DNA of 62,776 nucleotides from Anaerobiospirillum sp. NML120448 (GCF_023050945.1 NZ_JALKIM010000015.1:1-62776), one strand, 5' to 3'. Shown: positions 24,687 through 33,674, counted from the stretch's first letter. Notes: generated from the letters alone by a model not told the origin. Numbers and translations are program-made.

Positions 24687-24720
24687 AAAAGCTCCTTTGC
24701 TTAACGGCGGGGAGCTTTTT
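24687..24720 (+). terminator. Terminator between late promoter and holin
   Basis: AAAAGCTCC (24687-24695) pairs with GGAGCTTTT (24711-24719) and TTTTT ends at 24720. A transcript from 24519 would stop after about 165 nt. This copies the lambda pR'-tR' layout, where an antiterminator is needed to reach lysis and head genes. The 165-nt product could also be a regulatory RNA. No protein gene fits in 24446-24733. Confidence 0.75.
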
Positions 24721-24733
24721 GCGTTTATAAGCT

Positions 24734-25078
24734 ATGCAAATATTTTTTGAAAATCCAGAGTTAGGCTATTTGCTAGTGGGCACTATAGCGGCTGCTCTAA
24801 TGGCTTTCTTGCGTTGCATGCGTTTTGATAGGCGTGATTTTGTTATGGTGATAACTGAATCAATTATGTGCGCAATGATAGCAGCTTCTATAGTTATGGG
24901 CGTGCGCTCAATGTGGCATATAGCGACAGCTTGGGCGGTGCCTATAGGTGTAGCCGTGGGCTTTATTGGCACTAGCTTTATTCATGCAGTTATTAAGCGC
25001 TTGATAGAGTTCCAAGTAGGACGCTTTACAGGCGGACAAATGCCAGAGCAGGAAAAGACTAAGAGCAAGAATGGTTAA
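24734..25078 (+). CDS. Lambda S-type holin
   Basis: Inner-membrane pore former that times lysis. It matches the lambda S105 family: AAALMAFLRCMRFDRRDF, then ITESIMCAMIAASIVMGV (second membrane helix), GVAVGFIGTSFIHAVIKRL (third) and a charged C-terminus, with the first helix at about 12-26. First gene of the late operon; the ribosome site is weak, which may limit its expression. Confidence 0.88.
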   Translation: MQIFFENPELGYLLVGTIAAALMAFLRCMRFDRRDFVMVITESIMCAMIAASIVMGVRSMWHIATAWAVPIGVAVGFIGTSFIHAVIKRLIEFQVGRFTGGQMPEQEKTKSKNG

Positions 25079-25101
25079 TTACTTTTTACAGGGTTTAAAT
25101 A

Positions 25102-25869
25102 ATGTCTGACGTGTTGACTAGTGAGGAATTAGAGGCGCTAAATAATATTAATGAGGCTGAGCAAGCAAACTATGAGACTTGCATTAACGAACAAGCAGAA
25201 AATCAAGCAGAAAACATTGACCCTAATATGTCGTGGCCTCCGCAAGTAGATAATAATCCGCTTGATGATGACTTTTTAAGGGTAGAGCCTCCTTCCGATT
25301 TGGTCGAGTATGAGACTTTAGCAACAAGTCAAGACTTCTACCTATACGAACTTTTAAAGCAATTCCCTTACCTTATAGGCGAGGCAATTAAGTGGAGCTT
25401 CTTTGCAGAGAAAGAGCAGCCAAAGATGCTGGCTCTAGTAAAAGAGGCTGAGCAAAACGGCGTTGAATCCAAAGCAATTGAGGCGGTAAATCTTGCTACT
25501 TCAATATGCTTTAATCTTGGCTGTGCTGATGCTTATATTGAGCAGGCTTTAAAACAGTTTGACCCAGAGATTAACCCAGCAGCTTACAGCGATTCCGCTG
25601 GCGGCCCTATTATTAAGGCTTGCTCTTTAAATTTTGGCTTTTCACCTAAAGGCATAGAGTTCACTAAGAAAGAACTAGAAACACGTGCTTACTATAAGAG
25701 CCGTTATAAGTGCGTTAATTTGCTTTGCAGCTCAGGCAATACAACAAGCGTAGTTGCTTATGAAAATCTTGGGCTGATTAAAACATGGATTGCTAAAGGT
25801 TTAGAAGAGGCTCAAAACGTAAGAGCAAAATTTGCTTATTTAAAGGACAACCAAAACAATGCATATTAG
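25102..25869 (+). CDS. Unknown protein within the lysis cluster
   Basis: 255 residues, acidic N-terminus, no signal peptide or membrane segment, no family recognised. It sits between holin and lysozyme and overlaps the lysozyme start by 11 bp. Could be a lysis regulator or an inserted extra gene. Confidence 0.65.
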   Translation: MSDVLTSEELEALNNINEAEQANYETCINEQAENQAENIDPNMSWPPQVDNNPLDDDFLRVEPPSDLVEYETLATSQDFYLYELLKQFPYLIGEAIKWSFFAEKEQPKMLALVKEAEQNGVESKAIEAVNLATSICFNLGCADAYIEQALKQFDPEINPAAYSDSAGGPIIKACSLNFGFSPKGIEFTKKELETRAYYKSRYKCVNLLCSSGNTTSVVAYENLGLIKTWIAKGLEEAQNVRAKFAYLKDNQNNAY

Positions 25870-26305
25870 CGAAAAGGGATTAGCTTTAATTAAAGAGTTC
25901 GAGGGCTTAGAGTTAAAAGCTTATGTGTGCCCTGCTGGCGTGTTAACTATTGGCTATGGCCATACAGGCCCCGACGTTATTCCAGAAATGGAAATCACTC
26001 AAGCCAATGCGGACGACCTGCTAAAAGGTGACTTGCTTATTTTTGAGAAAGAAGTAAGTAAGTTGCTTGAGGGTTTAAACGTATCGCAAGGTCAGTTTGA
26101 TGCCTGTGTATGCCTAGCCTATAACATTGGCATAGGTAATTTTAAGAACTCTACTCTGCTTAGATTCATTACCTTAGGCGAATACGGCTCTGCTGCTAAT
26201 GAGTTTGAGCGCTGGAATAAAGCACGAGATGCCGCAGGTAATTTAAGACCATTAGAAGGCTTAACACGAAGACGAAAGGCAGAAAGGCAATTATTTGAGG
26301 GCTAA
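25859..26305 (+). CDS. Endolysin, GH24 lysozyme
   Basis: Muramidase cleaving peptidoglycan, released through the holin. Catalytic triad pattern E-8aa-C-5aa-T: Glu15 (KEFEG), Cys24, Thr30 (VLTIGYGHTG), as in T4/P21-type lysozymes where Asp or Cys occupies the second place. 148 residues, full family length, ending in the usual GLTRRRKAERQLF. No SAR or signal sequence, consistent with holin-dependent release. Confidence 0.95.
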   Translation: MHISEKGLALIKEFEGLELKAYVCPAGVLTIGYGHTGPDVIPEMEITQANADDLLKGDLLIFEKEVSKLLEGLNVSQGQFDACVCLAYNIGIGNFKNSTLLRFITLGEYGSAANEFERWNKARDAAGNLRPLEGLTRRRKAERQLFEG

Positions 26306-26307
26306 AA

Positions 26308-26514
26308 ATGGATAGCTCAATATATATTGAATTGATGTTAGTGTTTGGAGTTTGTTTTGTGGCTACCTTTGTGGCCACTGGCGTAATAATGGGCTTCTGG
26401 CTTGCTACTCTTAACTCAATGCTACACTTTGGCAAAGAGATGATTATCAAACAAGTGGAGTTAAGCAAGCTAAAAGCTACAGCTCAGAACAAACAAGAAA
26501 GACCACCAGATTAA
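26308..26514 (+). CDS. Small single-pass membrane protein
   Basis: 68 residues with one hydrophobic helix (about 8-34, MLVFGVCFVATFVATGVIMGFW) and a lysine-rich cytoplasmic-type tail. It starts two bases after the lysozyme stop. Possibly an antiholin or second holin; this is inferred from position. Confidence 0.6.
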   Translation: MDSSIYIELMLVFGVCFVATFVATGVIMGFWLATLNSMLHFGKEMIIKQVELSKLKATAQNKQERPPD

Positions 26515-26547
26515 TTTGTTTTCTTCATTTAAATAAGTCTCCTTACT

Positions 26548-26583
26548 AAAGCCCTGATTGCGTTTGCAGTTGGGGCTTTTTTG
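26548..26583 (+). terminator. Terminator inside the lysis region
   Basis: AAAGCCC (26548-26554) pairs with GGGCTTT (26573-26579), followed by T to 26583. Partial termination here could lower expression of downstream late genes. Confidence 0.6.
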
Positions 26584-26659
26584 TTGAGTTTTAAAGCAAG
26601 TGTATTAGTAAGTTTATTTGCTTTAGGGCTTATCCCTATTTTTGATAATGAGGCTATAC

Positions 26660-26920
26660 ATGATTACTCAAGAACGTGAAAGGCGTGCCTTTTATGATTT
26701 TCTAAGAGGTCAAATAGCCGCAACTTTATTTAAGACTAACCTAGATAAAGCTCAATGCATAATTACTACAACTAATGGCGATAGATTTAAAGGCGAATTG
26801 CTAAGAAGTAGCTTTGCTTTCACACACAATCAAGAAGAGCGCCGTGCGTTTGCTAGGGCTTATAGGCAGCTAAAAGATAGTTGTGGTTATTGGGCTTTAC
26901 GTGCATACGATGAAATCTAA
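26660..26920 (+). CDS. Small unknown protein
   Basis: 87 residues from ATG 26660, chosen for the TGAGG 7 bases upstream; in-frame ATG 26648 and TTG 26642 are alternatives. Contains NGDRFKGELLRSSFAF and Arg-rich helices. No family recognised. Confidence 0.55.
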   Translation: MITQERERRAFYDFLRGQIAATLFKTNLDKAQCIITTTNGDRFKGELLRSSFAFTHNQEERRAFARAYRQLKDSCGYWALRAYDEI

Positions 26921-26935
26921 CGGCGGGATATCAAC

Positions 26936-27070
26936 ATGATGAAAAGAGAAATTAAAGCAAAGCATTTGCCTAAATCCCTTTGGATTACTTTGCAAGTTGC
27001 TTTAGTAGCTACCCTGCTACAAGGTCTATTTTTAGGCGCTTTAGCAGTAGCATCAAACTTTGTGCAATAG
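26936..27070 (+). CDS. 44-residue single-pass membrane protein
   Basis: The frame from ATG 26936 encodes a basic N-terminus (MMKREIKAKHLPK) and one hydrophobic helix (about residues 15-40), ending FVQ. A GCGGGAT precedes it and the spanin gene follows 8 bp later. Compact spacing in a lysis cluster supports a real gene, perhaps a holin-like or antiholin protein. Confidence 0.55.
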   Translation: MMKREIKAKHLPKSLWITLQVALVATLLQGLFLGALAVASNFVQ

Positions 27071-27078
27071 GTCATTAA

Positions 27079-27570
27079 GTGAAGTTAGTTTATACCTTTT
27101 TAGCGCTGGGTGCTTTGTGGTTTGTTTATTCGTTATTTAACTATGTTAATGAGTTGCACGACTTTAAGCAAAGCGTTATAGAGCAGTCTAAAGCTTTAGA
27201 GGCAAAAGCAAACATTCAAAGCAAAGAGCTTGAGAGCTCACTAATACAGGCTCAAACCAATGCACAGCATAGCATTAGCGATATCAATCGTAATTATAAC
27301 GAGCTGCTTAATGAGCGGGTGCGCAGCGCCGCCGCAAGTGGTGAGCAAATGCCCGCAGCTTCCAGCGCTACCACCGCAGTTAAGCAAACCAGTTCCAGCA
27401 AATCATCTAAAGCAAGTGGAGAGCTTTCTAAGAAGTTATTAAGGTGTGAAGCCCGCTTGCTATATGAGGCTAAAGAGTTCGACATCTTAGCAACTCATTA
27501 CAACGTTTTATTAAATACTTACGAGCAGGCGAGGTTATTAAATGGCACCAAAGAAAGCAAGCAAAAGTAA
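27079..27570 (+). CDS. Rz-like inner-membrane spanin
   Basis: 163 residues with an N-terminal membrane anchor (LVYTFLALGALWFVYSLF, about 3-20) and a long helical periplasmic domain (coiled-coil pattern 25-90). It would span the periplasm with the lipoprotein nested in it and fuse inner and outer membranes in the last lysis step. GTG start. The last 29 bp overlap the terminase small subunit gene. Confidence 0.8.
   Translation: MKLVYTFLALGALWFVYSLFNYVNELHDFKQSVIEQSKALEAKANIQSKELESSLIQAQTNAQHSISDINRNYNELLNERVRSAAASGEQMPAASSATTAVKQTSSSKSSKASGELSKKLLRCEARLLYEAKEFDILATHYNVLLNTYEQARLLNGTKESKQK
27260..27442 (+). CDS. Rz1-like outer-membrane lipoprotein spanin, nested in Rz
   Basis: 60 residues in a different frame entirely inside the Rz-like gene. 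ATG 27260, hydrophobic signal (SIALAISIVIITSC), lipobox LMSGC or ITSC, then a proline-rich mature part (LPALPPQLSKPVP). A nested, Pro-rich lipoprotein is the classic Rz1 arrangement. Confidence 0.82.
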   Translation: MHSIALAISIVIITSCLMSGCAAPPQVVSKCPQLPALPPQLSKPVPANHLKQVESFLRSY

Positions 27571-27970
27571 ATCAGTGCGCAACCCCAAATCAAAGCGCAA
27601 CCCTATTGTATTTGATTACGATAAGGTTGAGCGATTGGCTGGGCTGGGTTTGTCTCAAGCAAAGATTGCAATTGCTTTAGGGTGTAGCGATAGAACTATT
27701 TCCAATAGGCTAAATGATGATACGGAATTTGCCAACGCTTATGCGCGAGGCCGTGCAAGTCGAGAAGTGATAGTAGCTGATAAGTTAGCAGAGAATTGCG
27801 ACAATGGCGACACCAGTGCTATCAAGTTCTATTTGCAAGCTGTTGCGGGCTGGAAAGAGCGTCAAGACGTTACTATGCAAGCTGAGGTTAAAGCTAGCCA
27901 CACACTGGATTTAAAAGCTATGAGCGTGGATGAACTGCTAGCGGAGCTTAACAAGTTAGAGGCCGATTAA
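27542..27970 (+). CDS. Terminase small subunit
   Basis: 142 residues: basic N-terminus (MAPKKASKSKSV), then a helix-turn-helix (LGLSQAKIAIALGCSDRTISNRL) for recognising phage DNA, a helical oligomerisation segment and an acidic C-terminus. GAGG lies upstream. Stop and next start share one base (TAATG), as usual for the two terminase genes. Confidence 0.85.
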   Translation: MAPKKASKSKSVRNPKSKRNPIVFDYDKVERLAGLGLSQAKIAIALGCSDRTISNRLNDDTEFANAYARGRASREVIVADKLAENCDNGDTSAIKFYLQAVAGWKERQDVTMQAEVKASHTLDLKAMSVDELLAELNKLEAD

Positions 27971-29457
27971 TGGGCGATACAGCTAACGAGATTAAAGCGG
28001 AGCTTGCAAGACGCATCAGGGCGGAAATAGCACGGCGCAACGCATCAAACTCATTAGCTGACTTTGTTCTATACACCAAGCCAGATTATCAAATGGGCTG
28101 GTTTCATCGTGAGATTTGCGAGGCGCTAGACAGGTTTTTACAAGATGTAATAGACAAGAAAAGCCCCCGCTTAATCATTACAGCCCCGCCACGCCATGGC
28201 AAGAGCGAGCTAACAAGCCGCCGCTTTCCTGCATATGCTTTAGGCAAGTATCCAGACTTAGAAATTATTGCCTGTTCATATAGTGCCGAATTAACAAGCC
28301 TAATGAACAAGGACGTACAAGGCATCATTGATGATGAATGCTATAACGGTGTATTTCCTGATACTTCTTTGCAAGGCTCTTTGTACGCACCTGATACAGG
28401 CGTAAAAGTAGCACGAACAGCAGATTACTTTAAGGTAGTTGGACATAAAGGCCACTATAGAAGCACGGGCGTGGGCGGCTCAATCACTGGCATGGGTGCG
28501 CATGTTCTTATTATTGACGACCCTGTAAAAGACCGTGAAAGCGCAAATAGTCCTACTATACGCACTAAAACATGGGACTGGTTTACGTCCACTGCTTTAA
28601 CACGTTTAGCCCCGGGCGGCGGTGTGATTATTATGTGCACCCGCTGGCACTGTGATGATTTAGTGGGGCACGTGCTACACAATGCAGAGACAGGGCAGGG
28701 AGATGCTTATCAATTAGTTAATTATCCTGCTATTGCTGAGCATGACGAAAAGCATCGCCATATAGGTGAGCCATTGCACCCCGAGCGCTTTAATTTAGAA
28801 GCGCTAAAAGGTATTAGGCAAAATGTTGGCCCCCGTGACTGGGCTGCTCTATATCAGCAAAGGCCAGTTCCTGACGGCGGCGCACTGTTTCAAGATAGCT
28901 GGATACATTACTACAAACCTGATGAACTTCCGCACCTGCACGAATTTAACAAGCTTGTTATTTCGTGGGATATGACATTTAAGGCCACTAATACAAGTGA
29001 TTACGTTGTTGGGCAGGTATGGGGCCGTAAGGATGCAAATTTCTACTTATTAGACCAAGTTAGAGGCCGCATGGACTTTGTTAAAACTCAAGAAGCATTT
29101 GAGGCTTTAGCAAAGAAATGGCCCGACGTGCATCGCAAGCTAGTCGAAGACAAAGCTAATGGCCCTGCTATTATCGCATCGCTTAAATCTAAGGTTACTG
29201 GCATTATCCCTATCAATCCAAAAGAATCTAAAGAAGCCCGTGCTAACGCTGTTACGACCTTTTGGGAGGCTGGTAACGTGTTTATTCCTGACCCTTCCAT
29301 AGCGCCATGGGTAGCACGTGACTTTATACCAGAGCTTTTAAGATTCCCTGCTGACGCTCATGACGACCAAGTAGACGCTATGACGCAGGCCATTAATGAC
29401 CTAAAAGGCCATAGCAAACAAATACACCCGTCAAACATTGCTTATCTAAATCGCTAG
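27970..29457 (+). CDS. terL: Terminase large subunit
   Basis: DNA-packaging ATPase and nuclease. Walker A TAPPRHGKSE (72-79), Walker B HVLIIDDPVKD with Asp183/Asp184, C-motif region CTRWH, and a C-terminal RNase H-like nuclease with VISWDMTFK (first metal aspartate), LVEDKANG and HDDQVDAMTQA. 495 residues, full length for the family. Confidence 0.96.
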   Translation: MGDTANEIKAELARRIRAEIARRNASNSLADFVLYTKPDYQMGWFHREICEALDRFLQDVIDKKSPRLIITAPPRHGKSELTSRRFPAYALGKYPDLEIIACSYSAELTSLMNKDVQGIIDDECYNGVFPDTSLQGSLYAPDTGVKVARTADYFKVVGHKGHYRSTGVGGSITGMGAHVLIIDDPVKDRESANSPTIRTKTWDWFTSTALTRLAPGGGVIIMCTRWHCDDLVGHVLHNAETGQGDAYQLVNYPAIAEHDEKHRHIGEPLHPERFNLEALKGIRQNVGPRDWAALYQQRPVPDGGALFQDSWIHYYKPDELPHLHEFNKLVISWDMTFKATNTSDYVVGQVWGRKDANFYLLDQVRGRMDFVKTQEAFEALAKKWPDVHRKLVEDKANGPAIIASLKSKVTGIIPINPKESKEARANAVTTFWEAGNVFIPDPSIAPWVARDFIPELLRFPADAHDDQVDAMTQAINDLKGHSKQIHPSNIAYLNR

Positions 29458-29468
29458 AGTTACACGCT

Positions 29469-31145
29469 ATGAAAAGAAATAATAGAGCCCGTCGACGTGG
29501 CAAGATAGCTAATGACGGCTTAACAGATATGCAAAAGTTTAACGCTAATCAAAAGGCGCTAGCTTTTGGCGACCCTGAACCATACCCAGAGCAGGGCAAA
29601 TACAAGAATATACGTATTAATGACGTATACAGCCTTTTAACTTCAAATAAGCAAGTTATTGAGCCTGCTCTAACATTAGAAGACGTAAAAGAGCGCTTTT
29701 CTATCCCTCAGACTTTAGGAGCCCCTAGAGACATTAGAGACGATGAAAAAGAGCGCTTTAATATGACTTTTGATAGCGCTGGCGGTTTTGAGCAGTTGCA
29801 CGCAACATTGTCGGGGCATTTAGCTGATTTAGGTCAGTTCCCAGTTGCTGGCTTTGTAGGCTATGGAGTTTTGCAAAACCTAGCGCAGAATCCTGCTATT
29901 AGCCGTGCTATTAGTGTTGTTGCCGATGAAGTTACCAAGAATTGGATTGAGATTAAAGGCGGCGAGCAGGAAGACGTTCAAAGAGTTAACAAGCTTACCG
30001 AATTAGTTGCGGGCCGTTATGACCTGCAAAGAGTTTTTCGCAATGCCGTGCGCATGGTTGGCTTCTATGGAGGCGCTCTAATATTCATTGATACAGGGGC
30101 CTCAGGCGATGAATTAAGACTACCTTTACCAATTGAAAAAGGCAACTTAGAGCTAGCTAGAGGCAACCGCTTAAGCTTTAGAGTTATCGACCCTGTTAAC
30201 GTATCGCCATGCGATTACAACAGCAGCGACCCATTAAGGGCTGATTATATGAAACCTAAAACTTGGTGGGTAGCTGGTCAGCAGGTGCACGCATCACGGC
30301 TTTTAGTGCTCTATGATGATGAGCCCCCAACCCTGCTTAAGCCTGCTTATAACTTCTTAGGTATTCCACTGGCTCAAAAGCTAGCCGATAGTGTTGCGCA
30401 CTGGAATGCAAGCCGCATCACTGTTAACAATCTACTAGAAAAGCTTAGCTTGCTTGTTATGCAAACCAGCGTGGACGAAGCTCTAAGCACAGCAGGCGGC
30501 ATTCAAATGCTTGATATGCGTATGAAAGCATTAGAGCATCACCGCAATAATAATAGCGTGTTCATGTGCGACAAAGAAAGCGAGGCCGTGCAAAATGTTC
30601 AAACTTCAATAGCTGGCGCTGCTGAAATTGTCAAAATGAACAGAGAAGACTTTGCGGCGGCTGTTGGTGTTCCTGGTGTTAAGTTATTCGGCTTAAGCCC
30701 AGGCGGATTTAATGCCACTGGCGAAAGCGACCTAAAGAGCTTTTACGACCATGTACGCTCTCAACAAGAAATCTATAGGCCACAAATACAACGCTGTTTA
30801 AATGCTATTCAGCTGGTAACTTATGGCGATATCGACAAAACAATTTATTTTGATTTTGCTCAGGTATCCCCAGACAACGGCACCGCAATGACCATGAACA
30901 ATAGCACAAAGATTAATTCAATTGTTGCTGCTGTTGGTGCTGGCCTATTAAGCGCAGAAGAGGGCAGGGAGTTCTTAAGGCGTGACCCTGATTTAGGTTT
31001 AGACTTTATTGATGAAGAGCCGCCCGAGGATTTAGAACAGTCCGATATGGACGATGAAAACAACCCAATGGGAGGCGCTTCTAATGAGCAACCTAATCAA
31101 GAATCACCAGACCTAAGCAGCATGCTTAGTCAATTAGGGGGCTAA
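29469..31145 (+). CDS. Portal protein (DUF1073 / HI1409 family)
   Basis: 558 residues forming the dodecameric portal through which DNA enters. Family features: NPAISRAISVVADEVTKNWIEI, a long central domain with GGALIFID, KLFGLSPGGFNATGESDLKSFYDHV near the end, and an acidic C-terminus. Directly follows terL, as expected. Confidence 0.9.
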   Translation: MKRNNRARRRGKIANDGLTDMQKFNANQKALAFGDPEPYPEQGKYKNIRINDVYSLLTSNKQVIEPALTLEDVKERFSIPQTLGAPRDIRDDEKERFNMTFDSAGGFEQLHATLSGHLADLGQFPVAGFVGYGVLQNLAQNPAISRAISVVADEVTKNWIEIKGGEQEDVQRVNKLTELVAGRYDLQRVFRNAVRMVGFYGGALIFIDTGASGDELRLPLPIEKGNLELARGNRLSFRVIDPVNVSPCDYNSSDPLRADYMKPKTWWVAGQQVHASRLLVLYDDEPPTLLKPAYNFLGIPLAQKLADSVAHWNASRITVNNLLEKLSLLVMQTSVDEALSTAGGIQMLDMRMKALEHHRNNNSVFMCDKESEAVQNVQTSIAGAAEIVKMNREDFAAAVGVPGVKLFGLSPGGFNATGESDLKSFYDHVRSQQEIYRPQIQRCLNAIQLVTYGDIDKTIYFDFAQVSPDNGTAMTMNNSTKINSIVAAVGAGLLSAEEGREFLRRDPDLGLDFIDEEPPEDLEQSDMDDENNPMGGASNEQPNQESPDLSSMLSQLGG

Positions 31146-31147
31146 TA

Positions 31148-32158
31148 ATGACACCCTCAGAACGAAGCAAAGCCATGGCCTTAAAAACAGTTATGGCAGT
31201 GCAGCCCAGCGTTGGTGATTATAAGGAATTTGCAAAGCTGCTTAGACAGCGATTTAACTTAGAGCTTAAGCGATACAAACAAGCAGCCCTTAAAGCTGCT
31301 AAGGAATATATGCGCAGCTCTAAGAACGATTCATTAAGCAGTGATGAATTTGATTTACTGGTAAAAATCCTTATTGAAAGGCAATACCCTTTAAGCTCCA
31401 AGCTAGGCTATGAGCTAACCATTAGCGACTACCAAAAGAACAAAGCTCAGCTAATGGCACTTGATGCTTATGAGCGGCCTTATACTTTCAACCGCATTTA
31501 TGCCGAAAACATGGCCCGTGCCCGTATCTTGTTTAGTCAAGAAAAGGCTAGAGATATCTCTTATTGGTTTTGTCGTAAGGTATTGCGCAACGTCAATCAT
31601 AGAATGAGGCGCAATCTAGCAAACGCTGGTATTAGTGCGCAATGGTTAGAAAAGCGTTGGACTGTACCAGTAATTAAAGGGCAATACATGTCCCCAGCAG
31701 TTGCAAAAGGATTGCCTGACTATGTGGCTAATATGGTCTCTTTGATTACCAAAATGTCTGAACGCTCTCATTTGAAGGTTCAAGAAGCAATAGCTAAAGG
31801 CCTTACTAAAGGCTATAACATTCAAGAGCTAGCTAAGAGCATTAACGGACTTGAAAACATGGACACGGCGAGAGCTGAAAGGGTAGCACGTGACCAGAGT
31901 TGCAAGCTTAATCAGTTTGTACAACGTGAGAATATGAAAGCTATAGGCATTACGCATGGACGCTGGGTGCATGTGCCTGGCATGTACACCTATAGAGATT
32001 CTCATAAGTTCATTTTAAACAATCAAGTATTTGAGCTTGCTAAAGGATTGTACGACCCTGAGGTAGATAAGAATATACAACCGGGTGAACTTCCTTTTTG
32101 CAGGTGCATATTTAACGCCGTAATCCCTGATAACTTATTAACCGAGCAAGAAAAATGA
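31148..32158 (+). CDS. Minor capsid / head morphogenesis protein (Mu gpF / SPP1 gp7 type)
   Basis: 336 residues. The C-terminal domain has the family pattern ARAERVARDQSCKLNQFVQ..., GRWVHVPGMYTYRDSHK... and the cysteine-containing PFCRCIFNAV ending. Follows the portal gene and overlaps the next start (ATGA). Confidence 0.85.
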   Translation: MTPSERSKAMALKTVMAVQPSVGDYKEFAKLLRQRFNLELKRYKQAALKAAKEYMRSSKNDSLSSDEFDLLVKILIERQYPLSSKLGYELTISDYQKNKAQLMALDAYERPYTFNRIYAENMARARILFSQEKARDISYWFCRKVLRNVNHRMRRNLANAGISAQWLEKRWTVPVIKGQYMSPAVAKGLPDYVANMVSLITKMSERSHLKVQEAIAKGLTKGYNIQELAKSINGLENMDTARAERVARDQSCKLNQFVQRENMKAIGITHGRWVHVPGMYTYRDSHKFILNNQVFELAKGLYDPEVDKNIQPGELPFCRCIFNAVIPDNLLTEQEK

Positions 32159-33660
32159 CCACTATCAAAAACTATAGGCTGGTCGCAAAATCTAGGATTG
32201 CTTTTGATGCTGCTAGTAAGCGGGTGTATGACAGAGTTAACGGCTATTTAAGAGTGGCTGATAACCCTTTTACCCGTGAGCAGGTAGCGCAGTATAGAGG
32301 CCGTGAAATTCCTAATGGCGAGGCTAATGGCCTAAAGCCTAATGAAATTTATAACGTGTATCGACCAGCATCGGAGCTATCAAAGCCCGAAACAATTGCA
32401 AGCCTAAAAGAGATTCCGCTTCTTTTAGAGCATGCAACATACGACCCGCAAAACCCACCTAAAGAGCGGGTAATAGGTGCGGCGGGCTCTAATCCTGTTT
32501 GGGAAGCTCCATACCTTAAAAATTCTCTAACTTTTCACAACGCTAAAGCCATTCACTTGTTAGAAAGTGGGGCGATGAAAGAGCTATCGCTAGGCTACTA
32601 CTATGACCCTGTTTTTAAGAAAGGCACAACCAAAGACGGCCAAAGCTATGATGTGATTATGACCAACATAAGAGCTAATCATATTGCTTTAGTTGAAGAA
32701 GGGCGTGCAGGGCCTGATGTGGCTGTGCATGATAGCAAGCCTAAAGACTTTAACAAAGGACTTCAATCAATGGACAAAGACGAAAACAACGCAGTTACCG
32801 ACAACGATGACAAGATTCAAACACTATTGCAATTAGCAATTGAGTTGGCTAAGCAAAGCGGCGTGCCAGTGCCTGGCAGTGATAGCGATGACGACCCAGC
32901 CGAGGATGAGGACGAAGAGGTAACCGACCCAGCCGCCCCAGAAAATAACGGCGCTGAGGATGAGGACGAGGAAGCGACCGAAGACGAGGATGAGGAAACC
33001 GCCGAGGACGAGGACGACGACCCAACCGAGGACGAGGGCGAAGAGGTTGCCGAAGATGAGGACGACGACCCAACCGAGGATGAGGACGACGACCCAACCG
33101 AAGACGATGATGATGAAGTTGCCGAGGATGAGGGCGAGGACGAGGAAGCAGCCGCTTGCGATAGTGATTTAAGTGATGAGGAATTAGCAGCCTTGTTAAA
33201 AGAAAGCGGCTTAAATCCTAATGGCGACCTGATTGAGGGCGTGCGACTTGCTTTGGCTGCTATTGCCAAAAAGAAGGGCCCCGTTGGTGATAGCAAGCAC
33301 CCTTTAAGAAAGAACGTGAATAACGCCCTTATTTCTGCACGCATTAGCAGAGAGCTTAAAAGATACCGTGCGCAAGATAGAGCTAAGATGCAAGCAGCCC
33401 GTGAGGTTAGAGGCGTTTTAGGTAATGTCGATGCCATGGCTTACGACAGTGCAGGCGCTATTTATCGCAAGGCTTTGCGCAAGTCTGGTTACTCTTTAAA
33501 AGAGGTCAAGGGAATGAAGTCAGGCGAGGCCCGTGCTTGTTTCCGTGGCTTATCACGTGGCAAGGCAAGCAAGCGCACCCTTGCAAAAGATTCTGCTAAG
33601 AGCAAGCGCACAACCAATGCGCAAAAGAGCTTTAACCTTCTTTTGCAAAACATCAAGTAA
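32155..33660 (+). CDS. Prohead protease (DUF2213) fused to acidic scaffold-like region
   Basis: 501 residues. Residues 1-200 match DUF2213 phage proteases (YLRVADNPFTREQV, PLLLEHATYDP, GAMKELSLGYYYDP, NHIALVEEGRAGPDVAV). Residues about 240-340 are an acidic repeat of D/E with PTEDE/VAEDE units, encoded by reiterated GAGGACGA words (32884-33164). The basic C-terminal 150 residues resemble a scaffold's capsid-binding end. Likely a protease-scaffold fusion cleaved during head maturation. Confidence 0.82.
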   Translation: MTTIKNYRLVAKSRIAFDAASKRVYDRVNGYLRVADNPFTREQVAQYRGREIPNGEANGLKPNEIYNVYRPASELSKPETIASLKEIPLLLEHATYDPQNPPKERVIGAAGSNPVWEAPYLKNSLTFHNAKAIHLLESGAMKELSLGYYYDPVFKKGTTKDGQSYDVIMTNIRANHIALVEEGRAGPDVAVHDSKPKDFNKGLQSMDKDENNAVTDNDDKIQTLLQLAIELAKQSGVPVPGSDSDDDPAEDEDEEVTDPAAPENNGAEDEDEEATEDEDEETAEDEDDDPTEDEGEEVAEDEDDDPTEDEDDDPTEDDDDEVAEDEGEDEEAAACDSDLSDEELAALLKESGLNPNGDLIEGVRLALAAIAKKKGPVGDSKHPLRKNVNNALISARISRELKRYRAQDRAKMQAAREVRGVLGNVDAMAYDSAGAIYRKALRKSGYSLKEVKGMKSGEARACFRGLSRGKASKRTLAKDSAKSKRTTNAQKSFNLLLQNIK

Positions 33661-33674
33661 TTAGGAGCTTTTAA

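Noticed and set aside
26642-26659. TTG/ATG starts upstream of the 87-residue gene
   Set aside because: The TGAGG ribosome site overlaps the ATG at 26648 and is correctly spaced for ATG 26660.
32960-33172. Arg/Thr/Met-rich plus-strand frame in the acidic repeat
   Set aside because: Shadow of the repeated codons of the protease/scaffold gene.
32817-33437. Long serine-rich reading frame on the minus strand
   Set aside because: It is the complement of the GAGGACGA-type acidic repeat in the protease/scaffold gene; no ribosome site and a biased composition explain its openness.
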